A stretch of 64,000 bases of DNA, taken from positions 2,604,001 through 2,668,000 of the forward strand of contig NZ_AP018052.1 in NCBI RefSeq assembly GCF_002356355.1, given 5' to 3'. This document shows, one piece after another, positions 28,360 to 36,795 of the stretch (positions are counted from its first letter, which is position 1; every line of letters begins with the position of its first letter). This DNA is from Thiohalobacter thiocyanaticus (GTDB lineage: Bacteria > Pseudomonadota > Gammaproteobacteria > Thiohalobacterales > Thiohalobacteraceae). The position numbers were made by a program, and so were the translations under genes. The notes under the pieces were generated by a model. It ran no database searches and was not told where the DNA came from. It was given only the letters and a program-made list of their open reading frames with translations.

Positions 28360-29682
28360 TCAATTGAACCGCCAGGTCACGCCCGCAAAGGCCTGCCTGC
28401 GGGTGTACTGGTACAGCGAGATATTGGAATCGTTGCGGGTATAGGCCAGCTCGATCCGCCACAGCCAGGCATCGGCGGGTGTCCAGGCCCAGCCCAGGCG
28501 GGCCTCGGCGAACTCGTCCTCGCGGGTCGGGGCGAAGACCGGATCCCTCGCGTCGTGTTCGCTCCACTGCGCCGCCAGCGAGAAATAGGGGCTGTGGTGC
28601 GGGGTGAGCGTCCACTGGCCGCCCAGGCGCAGGCCCAGATACTGCTTGCCGTTGTGTTCGCCGACGGTATCGTGGGTGGCCTCGTCGCCGACATAGGTAC
28701 TGGCCGAGAGTTGCACATCCGGATCGGGGAAGCGATGGCTCCAGCCGGCGCCGCCCAGCGCCAGCCGGGCGTTGCGCGCCGCGTTGTCCGGGTAACGCAG
28801 GCTGCCGTACTGGCCGAACAGCTGCAGCTGGTCCCGCCGTCCCAGGTCACGCGTCCAGTCGAAACCGACGCTGCCGAGGCGGCGGTACTTGCTGTTGTCC
28901 AGATACAGGAATTGATAGTTCAGGGGCAGCCGCAGCCGGCCGCCGGCAACGGCGAGCATGGGGCCGGCATTGAGCGTCACCGAGCGCAGATCGTAGGCCT
29001 GGGTCTCGATGTTCTCCCGGTCCTTGTAGGTAAGGTCGGCGAACAGGGCATGCCGCCGGGTCAGCGGATGCACCACCGCCAGGCCGGCATTCTTCTCCAC
29101 GAATTCGTCACTGCGGTCGAGGCTGGCCCCATTGAGCGTGAAGGTGCCCAGCGCCGGGATCTCAAGGGTGTCATCCGAGGTGGCGCTGTTGACGTTGCTG
29201 TCCGTGCCTGCCCGCAACTCCAGATAGCCGGTGACCCGCGTCGACAGGCTCGCCTGGCGGCGCTCGATGGCATCCAGAAAGGTATGTACGTTATCACGCA
29301 CCCGCTGCGGTGGATTGATGGCCAGCACCCGCTCGAACTCGGCGCTGGCGAGGTTGAGGTTGCCCGCGAGATAATGGGCCCGGGCCAGCTCCACCCGGGC
29401 CCGGTGATTGCCCGGCTCCAGTGCCACCACCCGCTCGAAGGCGAACACGGCGTGTTCGGGATACCCGGACCGCACCGCTGCCAGGCCGTAGAGCATGTCG
29501 AACGCCGGCTCGCCCGCCCGCTCGGGGGCAAGCATCCGGGCCTGTTCCCAGGCGGCCGTGGTGTCGCCGTCGCGCAGCAGGCGGGCGATATCCTCCGATC
29601 CGGCCGCTGCGGCCGGCAGACACAACAGCAGGCAATTCACCAGCAGACACAGGCCGCGACAGCGGCGGAAAGCGATTTCCAA
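28360..29682 (-). CDS. Slam-like outer-membrane protein (TPR plus beta-barrel, type XI secretion)
   Basis: A 440-residue protein with a signal peptide (1 to about 27), an N-terminal periplasmic TPR part (about 30-140, e.g. AVFAFERVVALEPGNHRARVELARAHYLAGN in pieces) and a C-terminal transmembrane beta-barrel (about 148-440) with alternating aromatic strands and a final strand ending FAGVTWRFN, as expected for BAM insertion. This is the domain order of surface lipoprotein assembly modulators (DUF560 barrel). It is first in a two-gene operon with the FecR/TbpB-like protein, a plausible substrate. It could also be an orphan porin. Confidence 0.78.
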   Translation of the reverse strand: MEIAFRRCRGLCLLVNCLLLCLPAAAAGSEDIARLLRDGDTTAAWEQARMLAPERAGEPAFDMLYGLAAVRSGYPEHAVFAFERVVALEPGNHRARVELARAHYLAGNLNLASAEFERVLAINPPQRVRDNVHTFLDAIERRQASLSTRVTGYLELRAGTDSNVNSATSDDTLEIPALGTFTLNGASLDRSDEFVEKNAGLAVVHPLTRRHALFADLTYKDRENIETQAYDLRSVTLNAGPMLAVAGGRLRLPLNYQFLYLDNSKYRRLGSVGFDWTRDLGRRDQLQLFGQYGSLRYPDNAARNARLALGGAGWSHRFPDPDVQLSASTYVGDEATHDTVGEHNGKQYLGLRLGGQWTLTPHHSPYFSLAAQWSEHDARDPVFAPTREDEFAEARLGWAWTPADAWLWRIELAYTRNDSNISLYQYTRRQAFAGVTWRFN

Positions 29683-29789
29683 GAGTCCGACTCCGGCTGA
29701 TTCTCAATAATGACGCGCAGTCACGGATTTGACGTTTCGGCGTCTGCCGGAAGAAATGCAAGGGATGTGCCGGGGTCAGTGGTCAGCAG

Positions 29790-29875
29790 GTAGGATGGGT
29801 GAAGCGCAGCGCAACCCATCGCTGTACCCCGGCCGGATGATGGGTTACGGCGCTGCGCGCCTTCACCCATCCTAC
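29790..29875. repeat. Double-hairpin repeat, copy (GGATGGGTGAAG subtype)
   Basis: It begins GTAGGATGGGTGAAGCGC and ends with CACCCATCCTAC. The element abuts the alr stop codon with no base between. It is the second subtype of family A. Confidence 0.85.
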
Positions 29876-30949
29876 TCACTCATACACCAGCGGCACCCGC
29901 GCGGTCACGGCGCAGACCAGTTCATAGGGGATGGTCCCGGCCGCGCGGGCGATATGCTCGACCGGCAGCCCCTCGCCCCACAGGCTCACCCGGCTGCCCA
30001 CCCGGGCCTCGGGCAGGCCGCGCAGATCGAGGGTGATCATGTCCATGGAGACGCGCCCGACGAGCTGCGCCGGCCGACCGTCGACCAGCACCGGGGTACC
30101 GGCCGGGGCATGGCGCGGATAGCCGTCGCCGTAACCGATGGCGGCCACCCCCACCGGCATGGCCTCGGGGCAGACCCAGGCCCCGCCGTAGCCGACGGCA
30201 TCGCCGGCGGCGCAGTCGCGGATAGCGATGAGTTCGGTCTCCAGGGTCATGGCGGGGCGCAGACCGTGATCAACGGCCAGACTGTCAACGAAGGGCGAGA
30301 TGCCGTAGAGCATAAGGCCGGGCCGGACCCAGCCGGCATGCGTCTGCGGCCAGCCCAGCAGGGCGGCGGAATTGGCCAGGCTGTGTTCACCCTCCAGTCC
30401 CCCGGCCAGCGCGTCGAAGCGTTCGAGTTGCCGGCGGGTGGCGGGATCGGCACGGTCATCCGCGCAGGCGAAATGGGTCATCAGGCCGGCCAGCTCCACC
30501 CCCTCCAGTGCCTGCAACCGCTGCAGCACGGACGGCAGTTCGCCGGGCGCGAAGCCCAGCCGGTGCATGCCGGTATCGAGCTTGACCCAGACCCGCAGCG
30601 GCGCCGCGGGCGCGGCCGCAGCCAGTGCCTCGAGCTGATGCGCGGCATGCAGCACCAGACTCAGGCGATGCCGGATGACCTCATCCAGTTCGGCGCCATG
30701 AAAGAAGCCCTCTAACAGGACAATGGGCTTTTTAATGCCGGCCTGGCGCAGGAAAAGCGCCTCTTCCACCCCGGCCACGCCGAAGGCATCGGCGGCCTCC
30801 AGGGCTTGAGCCACCGGCACCAGGCCATGACCGTAGGCATTGGCCTTGACCACGGCCAGGATACGGCTGTGCGGGGCGGTGCGGCGGGCAAGTTCCAGAT
30901 TGGACCGCAGCGCGTCGAGCGCGACGCGCGCACGGACGGGACGGGTCAT
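29876..30949 (-). CDS. alr: Alanine racemase
   Basis: A 357-residue PLP enzyme converting L- to D-alanine for peptidoglycan. The PLP lysine is K35 in AVVKANAYGHG. The substrate tyrosine lies in AVGYGGAW and SMDMITLDL is present. The start ATG overlaps the dnaB stop codon (ATGA), as in the conserved rplI-dnaB-alr order. The stop codon is immediately followed by a double-hairpin repeat. Confidence 0.97.
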   Translation of the reverse strand: MTRPVRARVALDALRSNLELARRTAPHSRILAVVKANAYGHGLVPVAQALEAADAFGVAGVEEALFLRQAGIKKPIVLLEGFFHGAELDEVIRHRLSLVLHAAHQLEALAAAAPAAPLRVWVKLDTGMHRLGFAPGELPSVLQRLQALEGVELAGLMTHFACADDRADPATRRQLERFDALAGGLEGEHSLANSAALLGWPQTHAGWVRPGLMLYGISPFVDSLAVDHGLRPAMTLETELIAIRDCAAGDAVGYGGAWVCPEAMPVGVAAIGYGDGYPRHAPAGTPVLVDGRPAQLVGRVSMDMITLDLRGLPEARVGSRVSLWGEGLPVEHIARAAGTIPYELVCAVTARVPLVYE

Positions 30950-32343
30950 GCAAAGTCCTCGACGCCGTAGTCGTCCATGGTGAAATTCTCGAACCGGGTG
31001 TACTGGCCGAGGAAGGTCAGCCGGCGGGTGCCGATGGGGCCGTTACGCTGCTTGCCGACGATGATCTCGGCGGTGCCCTTGTCCGGGCTGTCCTCGTTGT
31101 AGACCTCGTCGCGGTAGATGAACACGATCATGTCCGCGTCCTGCTCGATGGCGCCCGACTCGCGCAGGTCCGACATCACCGGGCGCTTGTTGGGACGCTG
31201 CTCCAGGCTGCGGTTGAGCTGCGACAGAGTCACCACCGGCACGTGCAGTTCCTTGGCCAGGGCCTTGAGCGAGCGCGAGATCTCCGAGATCTCGGCGGCG
31301 CGGTTGTCGGATCGGCTGGAGGACTGCATCAACTGCAGGTAGTCGATCACGATCAGGCCCAGGTCGTGCTCGCGCTTCAGGCGCCGGGCACGGGCCCGCA
31401 GGTCATTGGGGCTGAGCGCCGGGGTATCGTCGATGAACAGGGGCGCGTCGGCCAGGATGCTCACCGCCGAGGTCAGCCGCGGCCAGTCCTCGTCCTCGAG
31501 CTTGCCGGTGCGCACCTTGTGCTGGTCGATGCGCCCGAGCGAGGACATCATGCGCATGGCCAGCTGTTCGCCCGGCATCTCCATGCTGAACACCGCGACC
31601 GGCGTCTTGTTCTTGATCGCGGCGTGCTCGACGATGTTCATGGCGAAGGTGGTCTTGCCCATGGAGGGGCGGCCGGCCACGATGACCAGGTCCGAGGGCT
31701 GCAGCCCGGCGGTCATCTCGTCGAAGTCGTTGAAGCCGGTGGGCACGCCGGTGATGGGATTGTCGAGCTGGAACAGGTAGTCGATGCGATCGACCGTCTT
31801 CGTGAGCAGATCCTTGATGGCAGTGAAACCGGAGCGGCCGCGCTTGCCCTGCTCGGCGATGGTAAACACCTTCTGCTCGGCGTGATCGAGCAGTTCCTGG
31901 GCGTTGCGCCCTTCCGGAAAGTAGGCGCTGTTGGCCACATCGGTGCCGACCTGCACCAGCTGGCGCAGGATAGAGTGCTCGCGCACGATGTCGGCATAGG
32001 CGGTGATATTGGCCGCGTTGGGGGTGTTGCGGGCCAGTTCGCCCAGGTAGCCCATGCCGCCGGCCTCCTCGAGCAGGTCGGCGTTTTCCAGCCACTCGCC
32101 CAGGGTGACCACGTCCAGCGGCTTGCCGTGCTCGGCCAGTTCGGCGATGGCGCGGAAGATCAGGCGATGGTCGCGGCGGTAGAAATCATCCTCGGCCACC
32201 CGGTCGGCGATCCGGTCCCAGGCCTCGTTGTCCAGCATCAGACCGCCCAGCACCGACTGCTCGGCGGGTATGGAGTGCGGCGGGACCTTCAGCGCTTCGG
32301 TCTGTGATGCCAGGGCATCGGCCGTGGAAAGGGTATCTGGCAT
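30946..32343 (-). CDS. dnaB: Replicative DNA helicase DnaB
   Basis: A 465-residue hexameric helicase. The N-terminal domain starts after a short lead (PPHSIPAEQSVLGGLMLDNEAWD in pieces). The RecA-like C-terminal domain has Walker A GRPSMGKTTF, Walker B LIVIDYLQLM and SQLNRSLEQR. There is no intein. It is separated from rplI by a terminator and translationally coupled to alr. Confidence 0.98.
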   Translation of the reverse strand: MPDTLSTADALASQTEALKVPPHSIPAEQSVLGGLMLDNEAWDRIADRVAEDDFYRRDHRLIFRAIAELAEHGKPLDVVTLGEWLENADLLEEAGGMGYLGELARNTPNAANITAYADIVREHSILRQLVQVGTDVANSAYFPEGRNAQELLDHAEQKVFTIAEQGKRGRSGFTAIKDLLTKTVDRIDYLFQLDNPITGVPTGFNDFDEMTAGLQPSDLVIVAGRPSMGKTTFAMNIVEHAAIKNKTPVAVFSMEMPGEQLAMRMMSSLGRIDQHKVRTGKLEDEDWPRLTSAVSILADAPLFIDDTPALSPNDLRARARRLKREHDLGLIVIDYLQLMQSSSRSDNRAAEISEISRSLKALAKELHVPVVTLSQLNRSLEQRPNKRPVMSDLRESGAIEQDADMIVFIYRDEVYNEDSPDKGTAEIIVGKQRNGPIGTRRLTFLGQYTRFENFTMDDYGVEDFA

Positions 32344-32393
32344 GAGTGTGATTATACCTGCGGGCGGCGTGTCCGGGATTGCCTGCCAGCATA

Positions 32394-32433
32394 CAAAGCC
32401 CCCCGGCCACGGACAAGCGGCCGCGGCCGGGGG
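32394..32433 (-). terminator. Terminator after rplI
   Basis: On the minus strand a 13-bp stem CCCCCGGCCGCGG / CCGTGGCCGGGGG (one G-U pair) with an eight-base loop is followed by GGCTTTG. The T run is short but the stem is very strong. It probably ends the rpsF-priB-rpsR-DUF2232-rplI operon before dnaB. Confidence 0.7.
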
Positions 32434-32478
32434 TTGGCATGAGGTGCAACAGCCCTGATGGATATCAGGGGGTTGGCC

Positions 32479-32925
32479 TTACTCGGCGACGATCACCAGC
32501 TTGATGGTGGCTTCCACGTCGGCGTGCAGGCGCAGCTGGACCTCGTATTCGCCGAGTTGACGGAAGGCGCCCTCAGGCAGCAGCACTTCCTGACGCTCGA
32601 CCTCGTGACCGGCCGCCTGCAGGCCCTCGGCGATGTCGGAGGTGCCGACCGAGCCGAACATCTTGCCCTCGTCGCCGGCCTTGGCGGTCAGGGTCAGCTC
32701 ATAGCCCTCCAGTTTCTCCGCCCGGGTCTGGGCGGCAGCCAGGGCCTCGGCGGCCTGGCGCTCCAGCTCGGCCCGGCGCTGCTCGAACTTCTCGATGTTC
32801 TCGGGGGTGGCCGGGGTGGCCTTGCCCTGCGGGATCAGATAATTGCGGCCATAGCCGGGCTTGACCCTGACCTGGTCGCCCAGGGCGCCCAGATTGGCCA
32901 CCTTTTCCAGAAGAATCACTTCCAT
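32479..32925 (-). CDS. rplI: 50S ribosomal protein L9
   Basis: A 148-residue L9 with the canonical N-terminus [32 protein letters not shown], a long connecting helix (about 42-75) and a C-terminal domain ending IKLVIVAE. It binds 23S rRNA domain V. The start 32925 matches the family; four upstream residues in the frame do not belong. It is the last gene of the rpsF-priB-rpsR operon. Confidence 0.98.
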   Translation of the reverse strand: MEVILLEKVANLGALGDQVRVKPGYGRNYLIPQGKATPATPENIEKFEQRRAELERQAAEALAAAQTRAEKLEGYELTLTAKAGDEGKMFGSVGTSDIAEGLQAAGHEVERQEVLLPEGAFRQLGEYEVQLRLHADVEATIKLVIVAE

Positions 32926-32959
32926 GACACACCTCACGCTGTGATCGTTGCCGCCGCCC

Positions 32960-33871
32960 TCATGCCGGGGGGGCGGCGACGCGTTGACGAAAATCGAACC
33001 AGTTGTCCGCCAGCCCGGTCAGGGCCAGCACCAGGCCGCTGTAAGGCTGGACAAACAGCAACAGTACATAGATGGCCACCAGCCAGCCGCGGGCCAGCCC
33101 CCGCCGGTTGACGATGCCGTGGGCCACGGCAATGCCCTGCAACAGGCAGCCTGCGGCCAGAATCCAGACCAGCTGGGCGGCCAGCCCGCCCAGAGCGCCT
33201 TCGGTGGCGATGCCGATCAGCAGCAGCGCCACGCTCAGCAGCGCGGTCGCGGTGCCCAGCCGGAATTCCCGGAACTCCCGGCCGAAGCCGCCCGGATTGT
33301 ACAACTGCGACTGCCAGGCCCGCGCCAGGGCCAAACTCAGGGTGATGCCGACAATCAGGGCGGTGGCCACCAGGGCCGGCATCCAGCCCGCCACCTGGAC
33401 CAGCATGGCCTCCAGGTCCTGGCCGCCGCCGGCCTGCATCCGTTCCACCACCGGCCGCAGCTGCGCCTCCCACCACTGGCCGGGATCCCCCAGCCACAGG
33501 TACTGCAGCAGCACGAAGGCCGCGCCCAGGCCCAGGATCGCCTGCACGGTGCGCTGCCAGGACACCGTCACCCGCAGCACCAGTGCGACCAGCCACAGCG
33601 GCAGCCACTGGATCAGGCCGGTCAGGACCAGTACGGTCGGCGTATCCCCCAGGGCCAGGCCCAGCAGGCTCATGCCGACCAGGCCGCCGGCGAGCACGAT
33701 GCCGCCCTCCCCGGCCCCGCGGCGCAGGGTCACCAGACCCAGCGCGCCGCCGCCGACATAGGCCAGCGGCGAGGTCAGCGGCGGCAGCAGCAGGGCGGCG
33801 AAGGAACTCACCACCAGCACCGCGATCGCGGCCAGACGGCCGCGCATGACATAGTTGGCCAGTGCCCGCAT
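32960..33871 (-). CDS. DUF2232 family membrane protein
   Basis: A 303-residue protein with about eight hydrophobic helices and short loops ([21 protein letters not shown] at the start in pieces; [25 protein letters not shown] near the end). It matches the DUF2232 family, which in many proteobacteria lies between rpsR and rplI as here. It looks like a transporter S-component type protein, but no substrate is known. Confidence 0.82.
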   Translation of the reverse strand: MRALANYVMRGRLAAIAVLVVSSFAALLLPPLTSPLAYVGGGALGLVTLRRGAGEGGIVLAGGLVGMSLLGLALGDTPTVLVLTGLIQWLPLWLVALVLRVTVSWQRTVQAILGLGAAFVLLQYLWLGDPGQWWEAQLRPVVERMQAGGGQDLEAMLVQVAGWMPALVATALIVGITLSLALARAWQSQLYNPGGFGREFREFRLGTATALLSVALLLIGIATEGALGGLAAQLVWILAAGCLLQGIAVAHGIVNRRGLARGWLVAIYVLLLFVQPYSGLVLALTGLADNWFDFRQRVAAPPA

Positions 33872-33926
33872 TCAGCCCCCGGCGGTCCGGGATGCCCGGG
33901 CGGCCGCGCCTGCGCCGCCCAAGGCC

Positions 33927-34151
33927 TCAGTGCGAGTCGCTGTAGGGCAGCAGGGCCAGGTAGCGCGCGCGCTTGATGGCGGTGGCCAGCTGGCGCTGAT
34001 ACCTGGCGCTGGTGCCCGTGATCCGGCTGGGAACGATCTTGCCGGTCTCGGTGATGTAGTTCTTCAGGGTGCCGAGATCCTTGTAGTCGATCTCCTTCAC
34101 GCCCTCGGCGGTGAAGCGGCAGAATTTCCTGCGACGAAAAAAGCGTGCCAT
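33927..34151 (-). CDS. rpsR: 30S ribosomal protein S18
   Basis: A 74-residue S18 with [17 protein letters not shown] and the conserved IPSRITGT (here VPSRITGT) and [11 protein letters not shown]. It forms a heterodimer with S6 on the 30S platform. It lies in the standard rpsF-priB-rpsR cluster, 15 bases after priB. Confidence 0.98.
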   Translation of the reverse strand: MARFFRRRKFCRFTAEGVKEIDYKDLGTLKNYITETGKIVPSRITGTSARYQRQLATAIKRARYLALLPYSDSH

Positions 34152-34166
34152 CTGTTGTCTTCCTCT

Positions 34167-34493
34167 TCAGTCTGCGGGCTCTGCGAGCCCCGCGTATTCG
34201 ATCTGTTGTGCGTGTATGACCAGGCGCTGGTCCCCGCTGCGCGAATCGGCGCGGCTGAGAAAGCCGCTGACCCGGACCCGGTCGTCCCGCTGCAGCCGCC
34301 CGGCCTGCGCAGCCAGTTCGGCGCCGGCGGCGACCACCGCGATGCGGAACCGGCTCTGCCGGCGCAGGCCGGCCTGGGTCTGTTCCGACTGGTGGTCGAG
34401 GACGAAGTGCGCGATGGGGATGCCGGCCGGCGACTGACGCAACTGCGCGGCCCGGCTCACCCGGCCGTCGATCCGGACCTGATTGCGCTCCAA
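34167..34493 (-). CDS. priB: Primosomal replication protein N (PriB)
   Basis: A 108-residue single OB-fold protein of the PriB family, recognised by NQVRIDGRVSRAAQLRQSPAGIPIAHFVLDHQS and by its position between rpsF and rpsR. It links PriA and DnaT in replication restart. The start is placed at TTG 34493 (MERNQV..) since that gives the family N-terminus; the upstream in-frame sequence lies inside rpsF. The ribosome site is poor, so translation may depend on coupling to rpsF. Confidence 0.85.
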   Translation of the reverse strand: MERNQVRIDGRVSRAAQLRQSPAGIPIAHFVLDHQSEQTQAGLRRQSRFRIAVVAAGAELAAQAGRLQRDDRVRVSGFLSRADSRSGDQRLVIHAQQIEYAGLAEPAD

Positions 34494-34515
34494 GCGCGCG
34501 CCCGCGTCCGCCCGC

Positions 34516-34896
34516 TCAGGCGGCGTCTTCGCTGTCCTGGGAACCGCTCCTGGACTCGCCCTCGTCGCTGTCCTTGTCGTCCTTGCGTGCCAGCGGCGAG
34601 GCATCGGTCACGGCCTCGTCCCGGGCAATGACCAGGCTGCGCAGCACGGCGTCGTTGAAACGGAAGGCGCTGTTGAGTTCGTCCAGCACGTCCTGGCCGC
34701 ACTCGACGTTCATCAGCACGTAGTGGGCCTTGTGGAGTTTCTGGATGGGATAGGCCAGCTGCCGGCGGCCCCAGTCTTCGAGCCGGTGGATACTGCCGCC
34801 GCCGTTCTCGATCGTCGCACGGTAGCGGTCGACCATGGCATTGACCTGCTCGCTCTGGTCCGGATGGACCAGAAACACGATTTCATAGTGTCGCAT
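34516..34896 (-). CDS. rpsF: 30S ribosomal protein S6
   Basis: A 126-residue S6 starting [18 protein letters not shown], with the family core [15 protein letters not shown] and HYVLMNVEC. It has an acidic serine-rich tail (about the last 25 residues), a feature of proteins modified by RimK-type glutamylation. It is first in the rpsF-priB-rpsR-DUF2232-rplI operon. Confidence 0.97.
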   Translation of the reverse strand: MRHYEIVFLVHPDQSEQVNAMVDRYRATIENGGGSIHRLEDWGRRQLAYPIQKLHKAHYVLMNVECGQDVLDELNSAFRFNDAVLRSLVIARDEAVTDASPLARKDDKDSDEGESRSGSQDSEDAA

Positions 34897-35010
34897 TGTA
34901 AACCCCTTGTGGATTCAGCAGCCGCCCGGCCATTCCGGTGCGGCAAGGGAATCGGTTCGCCTGCCGGCGACCCGAAAGGCGGTGTATTCTACGCGCCGTT
35001 GCCGGCAGGA

Positions 35011-35766
35011 TCAATCACTTGGCAACAGCAGCCGTTGCCGGCGGGTCTCGAACAGCACCACCCCGGTGGCCACCGAGACATTCAGGCTCGCGACCGTGCC
35101 CCCCATGGGGATGCGCACCAGGACGTCGCAGTGGTCGCGGGTCAGGCGCCGCAGACCTTTGCCCTCGGCCCCGAGCACCCAGGCCACGCGTCCCTCAAGT
35201 GACTGTTCGTACAGGCTCTGATCGGCTTCCCCGGCAGCCCCGTAGAGCCAGAAGCCGGCCGCCTTGAGCCGCTCGAGGACGCGGGCCAGGTTGGTCACGG
35301 TGAAGACCGGCAGCGTCTCCGCCGCCCCCGAGGCCACCTTGCGCGCCACCGGGGTGAGGCCGGCGGACTTGTCCCGCGGCAGCACCACGGCGTCGGCACC
35401 GGCGGCATCCGCCGTGCGCAGACAGGCCCCCAGGTTGTGCGGGTCCTGCACCCCGTCCAGCACCAGCAGCAGGGCCTGCGGCCCCAGGTCCGCGAGCAGA
35501 TTCTGCAGTCCGGATTCATCGCCGGGCGGCAGCGGCAGCACCTCGGCCACCACGCCCTGGTGGCGCGCCTCCGGGGCCAGTCGCTCCAGGGTCGTGCGCG
35601 GCACCCGCTGCGGCTTGACGCCCGCCCGCTCGGCCGCGGCCGCCAGACGCTGCAGGCGGGCATCGTCACGCCCCTCCTGCAGCCACAGCTGGCGCAGACG
35701 CTCGGGAGAGCGGCCGAGCCACGCCTCGACCGCGTGGATGCCGTAGATATGTTCGGATTTAGCCAT
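35011..35766 (-). CDS. rlmB: 23S rRNA (guanosine2251-2'-O)-methyltransferase
   Basis: A 251-residue SpoU-family enzyme. The N-terminal substrate-binding domain starts YGIHAVEAWLGRSPERL. The C-terminal SPOUT knot has motifs DGVQDPHNLGACLRTADAAG, VLGAEGKGLRRL and GTVASLNVSVATGVVLFE. It methylates G2251 in the peptidyl-transferase P loop using SAM. Its place between rnr and rpsF is conserved. Confidence 0.97.
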   Translation of the reverse strand: MAKSEHIYGIHAVEAWLGRSPERLRQLWLQEGRDDARLQRLAAAAERAGVKPQRVPRTTLERLAPEARHQGVVAEVLPLPPGDESGLQNLLADLGPQALLLVLDGVQDPHNLGACLRTADAAGADAVVLPRDKSAGLTPVARKVASGAAETLPVFTVTNLARVLERLKAAGFWLYGAAGEADQSLYEQSLEGRVAWVLGAEGKGLRRLTRDHCDVLVRIPMGGTVASLNVSVATGVVLFETRRQRLLLPSD

Positions 35767-36047
35767 GGCTGAAGACTAATCTCCAGACTGCGTGACAATA
35801 ACGCAGAGGCCGCAGAGGCGCAGTGAAGTTCATTTCAGTCATGCAAGACTCACAGTATTACCTGATATATTTCCCGCCATTCCGGCGAATGCCGGAATCC
35901 AGAAACCGCCGTGGCCATCAGATTCCGGCCTGCGTCGGAATGAGCCCACAGGGGCGCGGCCTGCAACAATTTATAACAGCTTTGTAATTTAGAAACTTTG
36001 CGTCTCTGCGTCTCTGCGCACTCTGCGTTTTTCTCGCCGCCGTGAAT
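35767..36047. other. Nested repeat region between rlmB and the OmpA-like gene
   Basis: The space has no gene. An inverted pair of arms (AATAACGCAGAGGC.. at 35797-35829 and ..TCTCTGCGCACTCTGCG at about 35994-36030) encloses a full CGTCAT-type family B copy at 35876-35945. It looks like one repeat inserted in another. The terminator for the rnr operon follows at 36048. Confidence 0.6.
35876..35945. repeat. CGTCAT..ATGACG repeat, diverged copy
   Basis: It has family B structure: GCCATTCCGGCGAATGCCGGAATCC with the inverse GATTCCGGCCTGCGTCGGAATGAGC. The terminal CGTCAT has drifted to GCCAT/ATGAGC. Confidence 0.7.
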
Positions 36048-36080
36048 AAAAAACGCCGCCCGTCGAGACGACGCGCGGCG
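36048..36080 (-). terminator. Rho-independent terminator after the rnr-ompA-like operon
   Basis: On the minus strand the stem CGCCGCGCGTCG / CGACGGGCGGCG (12 positions, one mismatch) with a three-base loop is followed by six T residues, 20 bases after the OmpA-like stop codon. Confidence 0.9.
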
Positions 36081-36099
36081 CGGCTGTACCCGTAACAGC

Positions 36100-36795
36100 T
36101 TACTGCCAGCTGGCCGGCCCGGCCGGGGCCTCGTAGGCCTCGCGCTCCTGGCCTTCGACGATCGGCTTGACGTAGAGCTCGACGCGACGGTTGAGCTGAC
36201 GTCCGGCGGCGGTGTCGTTGGTGGCGCGCGGCTCGCGCTCGCCGCGGCCCTCGGCGCGCAGGCGTTCGCTCAGTACCCCGCGCGAGGCGAAGTACTCGGC
36301 CACGTTGCGGGCCCGACGCTCGGACAGGCGCTGGTTGTATTCCTCGGCACCGACGCTGTCGGTGTGGCCGACCACATGCACCACGGTGCGCTCGTAGCGC
36401 TGCAGGATATCGGCGACCTTGTCCAGGGTGGGCCGGAAGCTGGGCTTGAGTTCGGCGCTGTCAAAATCGAAGGAGACCTCGCTGGCGATGTCGATCTTGA
36501 GGCTCTCGTCCTCCAGCCGCTGGATCTCGATCTCGTGCTGACGCTGCTCCTCGGCCAGGGCCTGCTCGAACTCCAGCTGCTGCTTGTCCATGTAGTTGCC
36601 GACCACGCCGCCGGCAACGGCACCGGCCACGCCGCCGATGACCGCGCCCTTCTCGTCATTGATCTGATGACCGAGCACGGCGCCGGCAATGGCACCGATG
36701 GCCGCACCGGTCTTGGCCCGGCGGTTGGGATCATCGGCGGCGCAGCCCGCCACCAGAGCGGCGGTCACGGCCAGGGGAAGGACTTTCTTCATCAT
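36100..36795 (-). CDS. OmpA-family lipoprotein with glycine-zipper region
   Basis: A 231-residue lipoprotein. The lipobox is LVAGC with Cys18. Next comes a glycine-rich stretch (about 28-75; GAAIGAIAGAVLGHQ, GGVAGAVAGGVVGNY) typical of glycine-zipper YMGG/YiaD-like proteins, then a short coiled coil rich in Gln/Glu, and an OmpA-like peptidoglycan-binding domain (about 105-215; VVHVVGHTDSVGAEEYNQRLSERRA). It anchors the outer membrane to the wall. It resembles E. coli YiaD. The ATG overlaps the rnr stop codon, an unusual coupling of RNase R and an envelope protein. Confidence 0.9.
   Translation of the reverse strand: MMKKVLPLAVTAALVAGCAADDPNRRAKTGAAIGAIAGAVLGHQINDEKGAVIGGVAGAVAGGVVGNYMDKQQLEFEQALAEEQRQHEIEIQRLEDESLKIDIASEVSFDFDSAELKPSFRPTLDKVADILQRYERTVVHVVGHTDSVGAEEYNQRLSERRARNVAEYFASRGVLSERLRAEGRGEREPRATNDTAAGRQLNRRVELYVKPIVEGQEREAYEAPAGPASWQ

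Noticed and set aside
29683-30715. A 328-codon plus-strand frame opposite alr
   Set aside because: alr is certain on the minus strand. The opposing frame is Gly/Gln/His-rich and starts inside a repeat.
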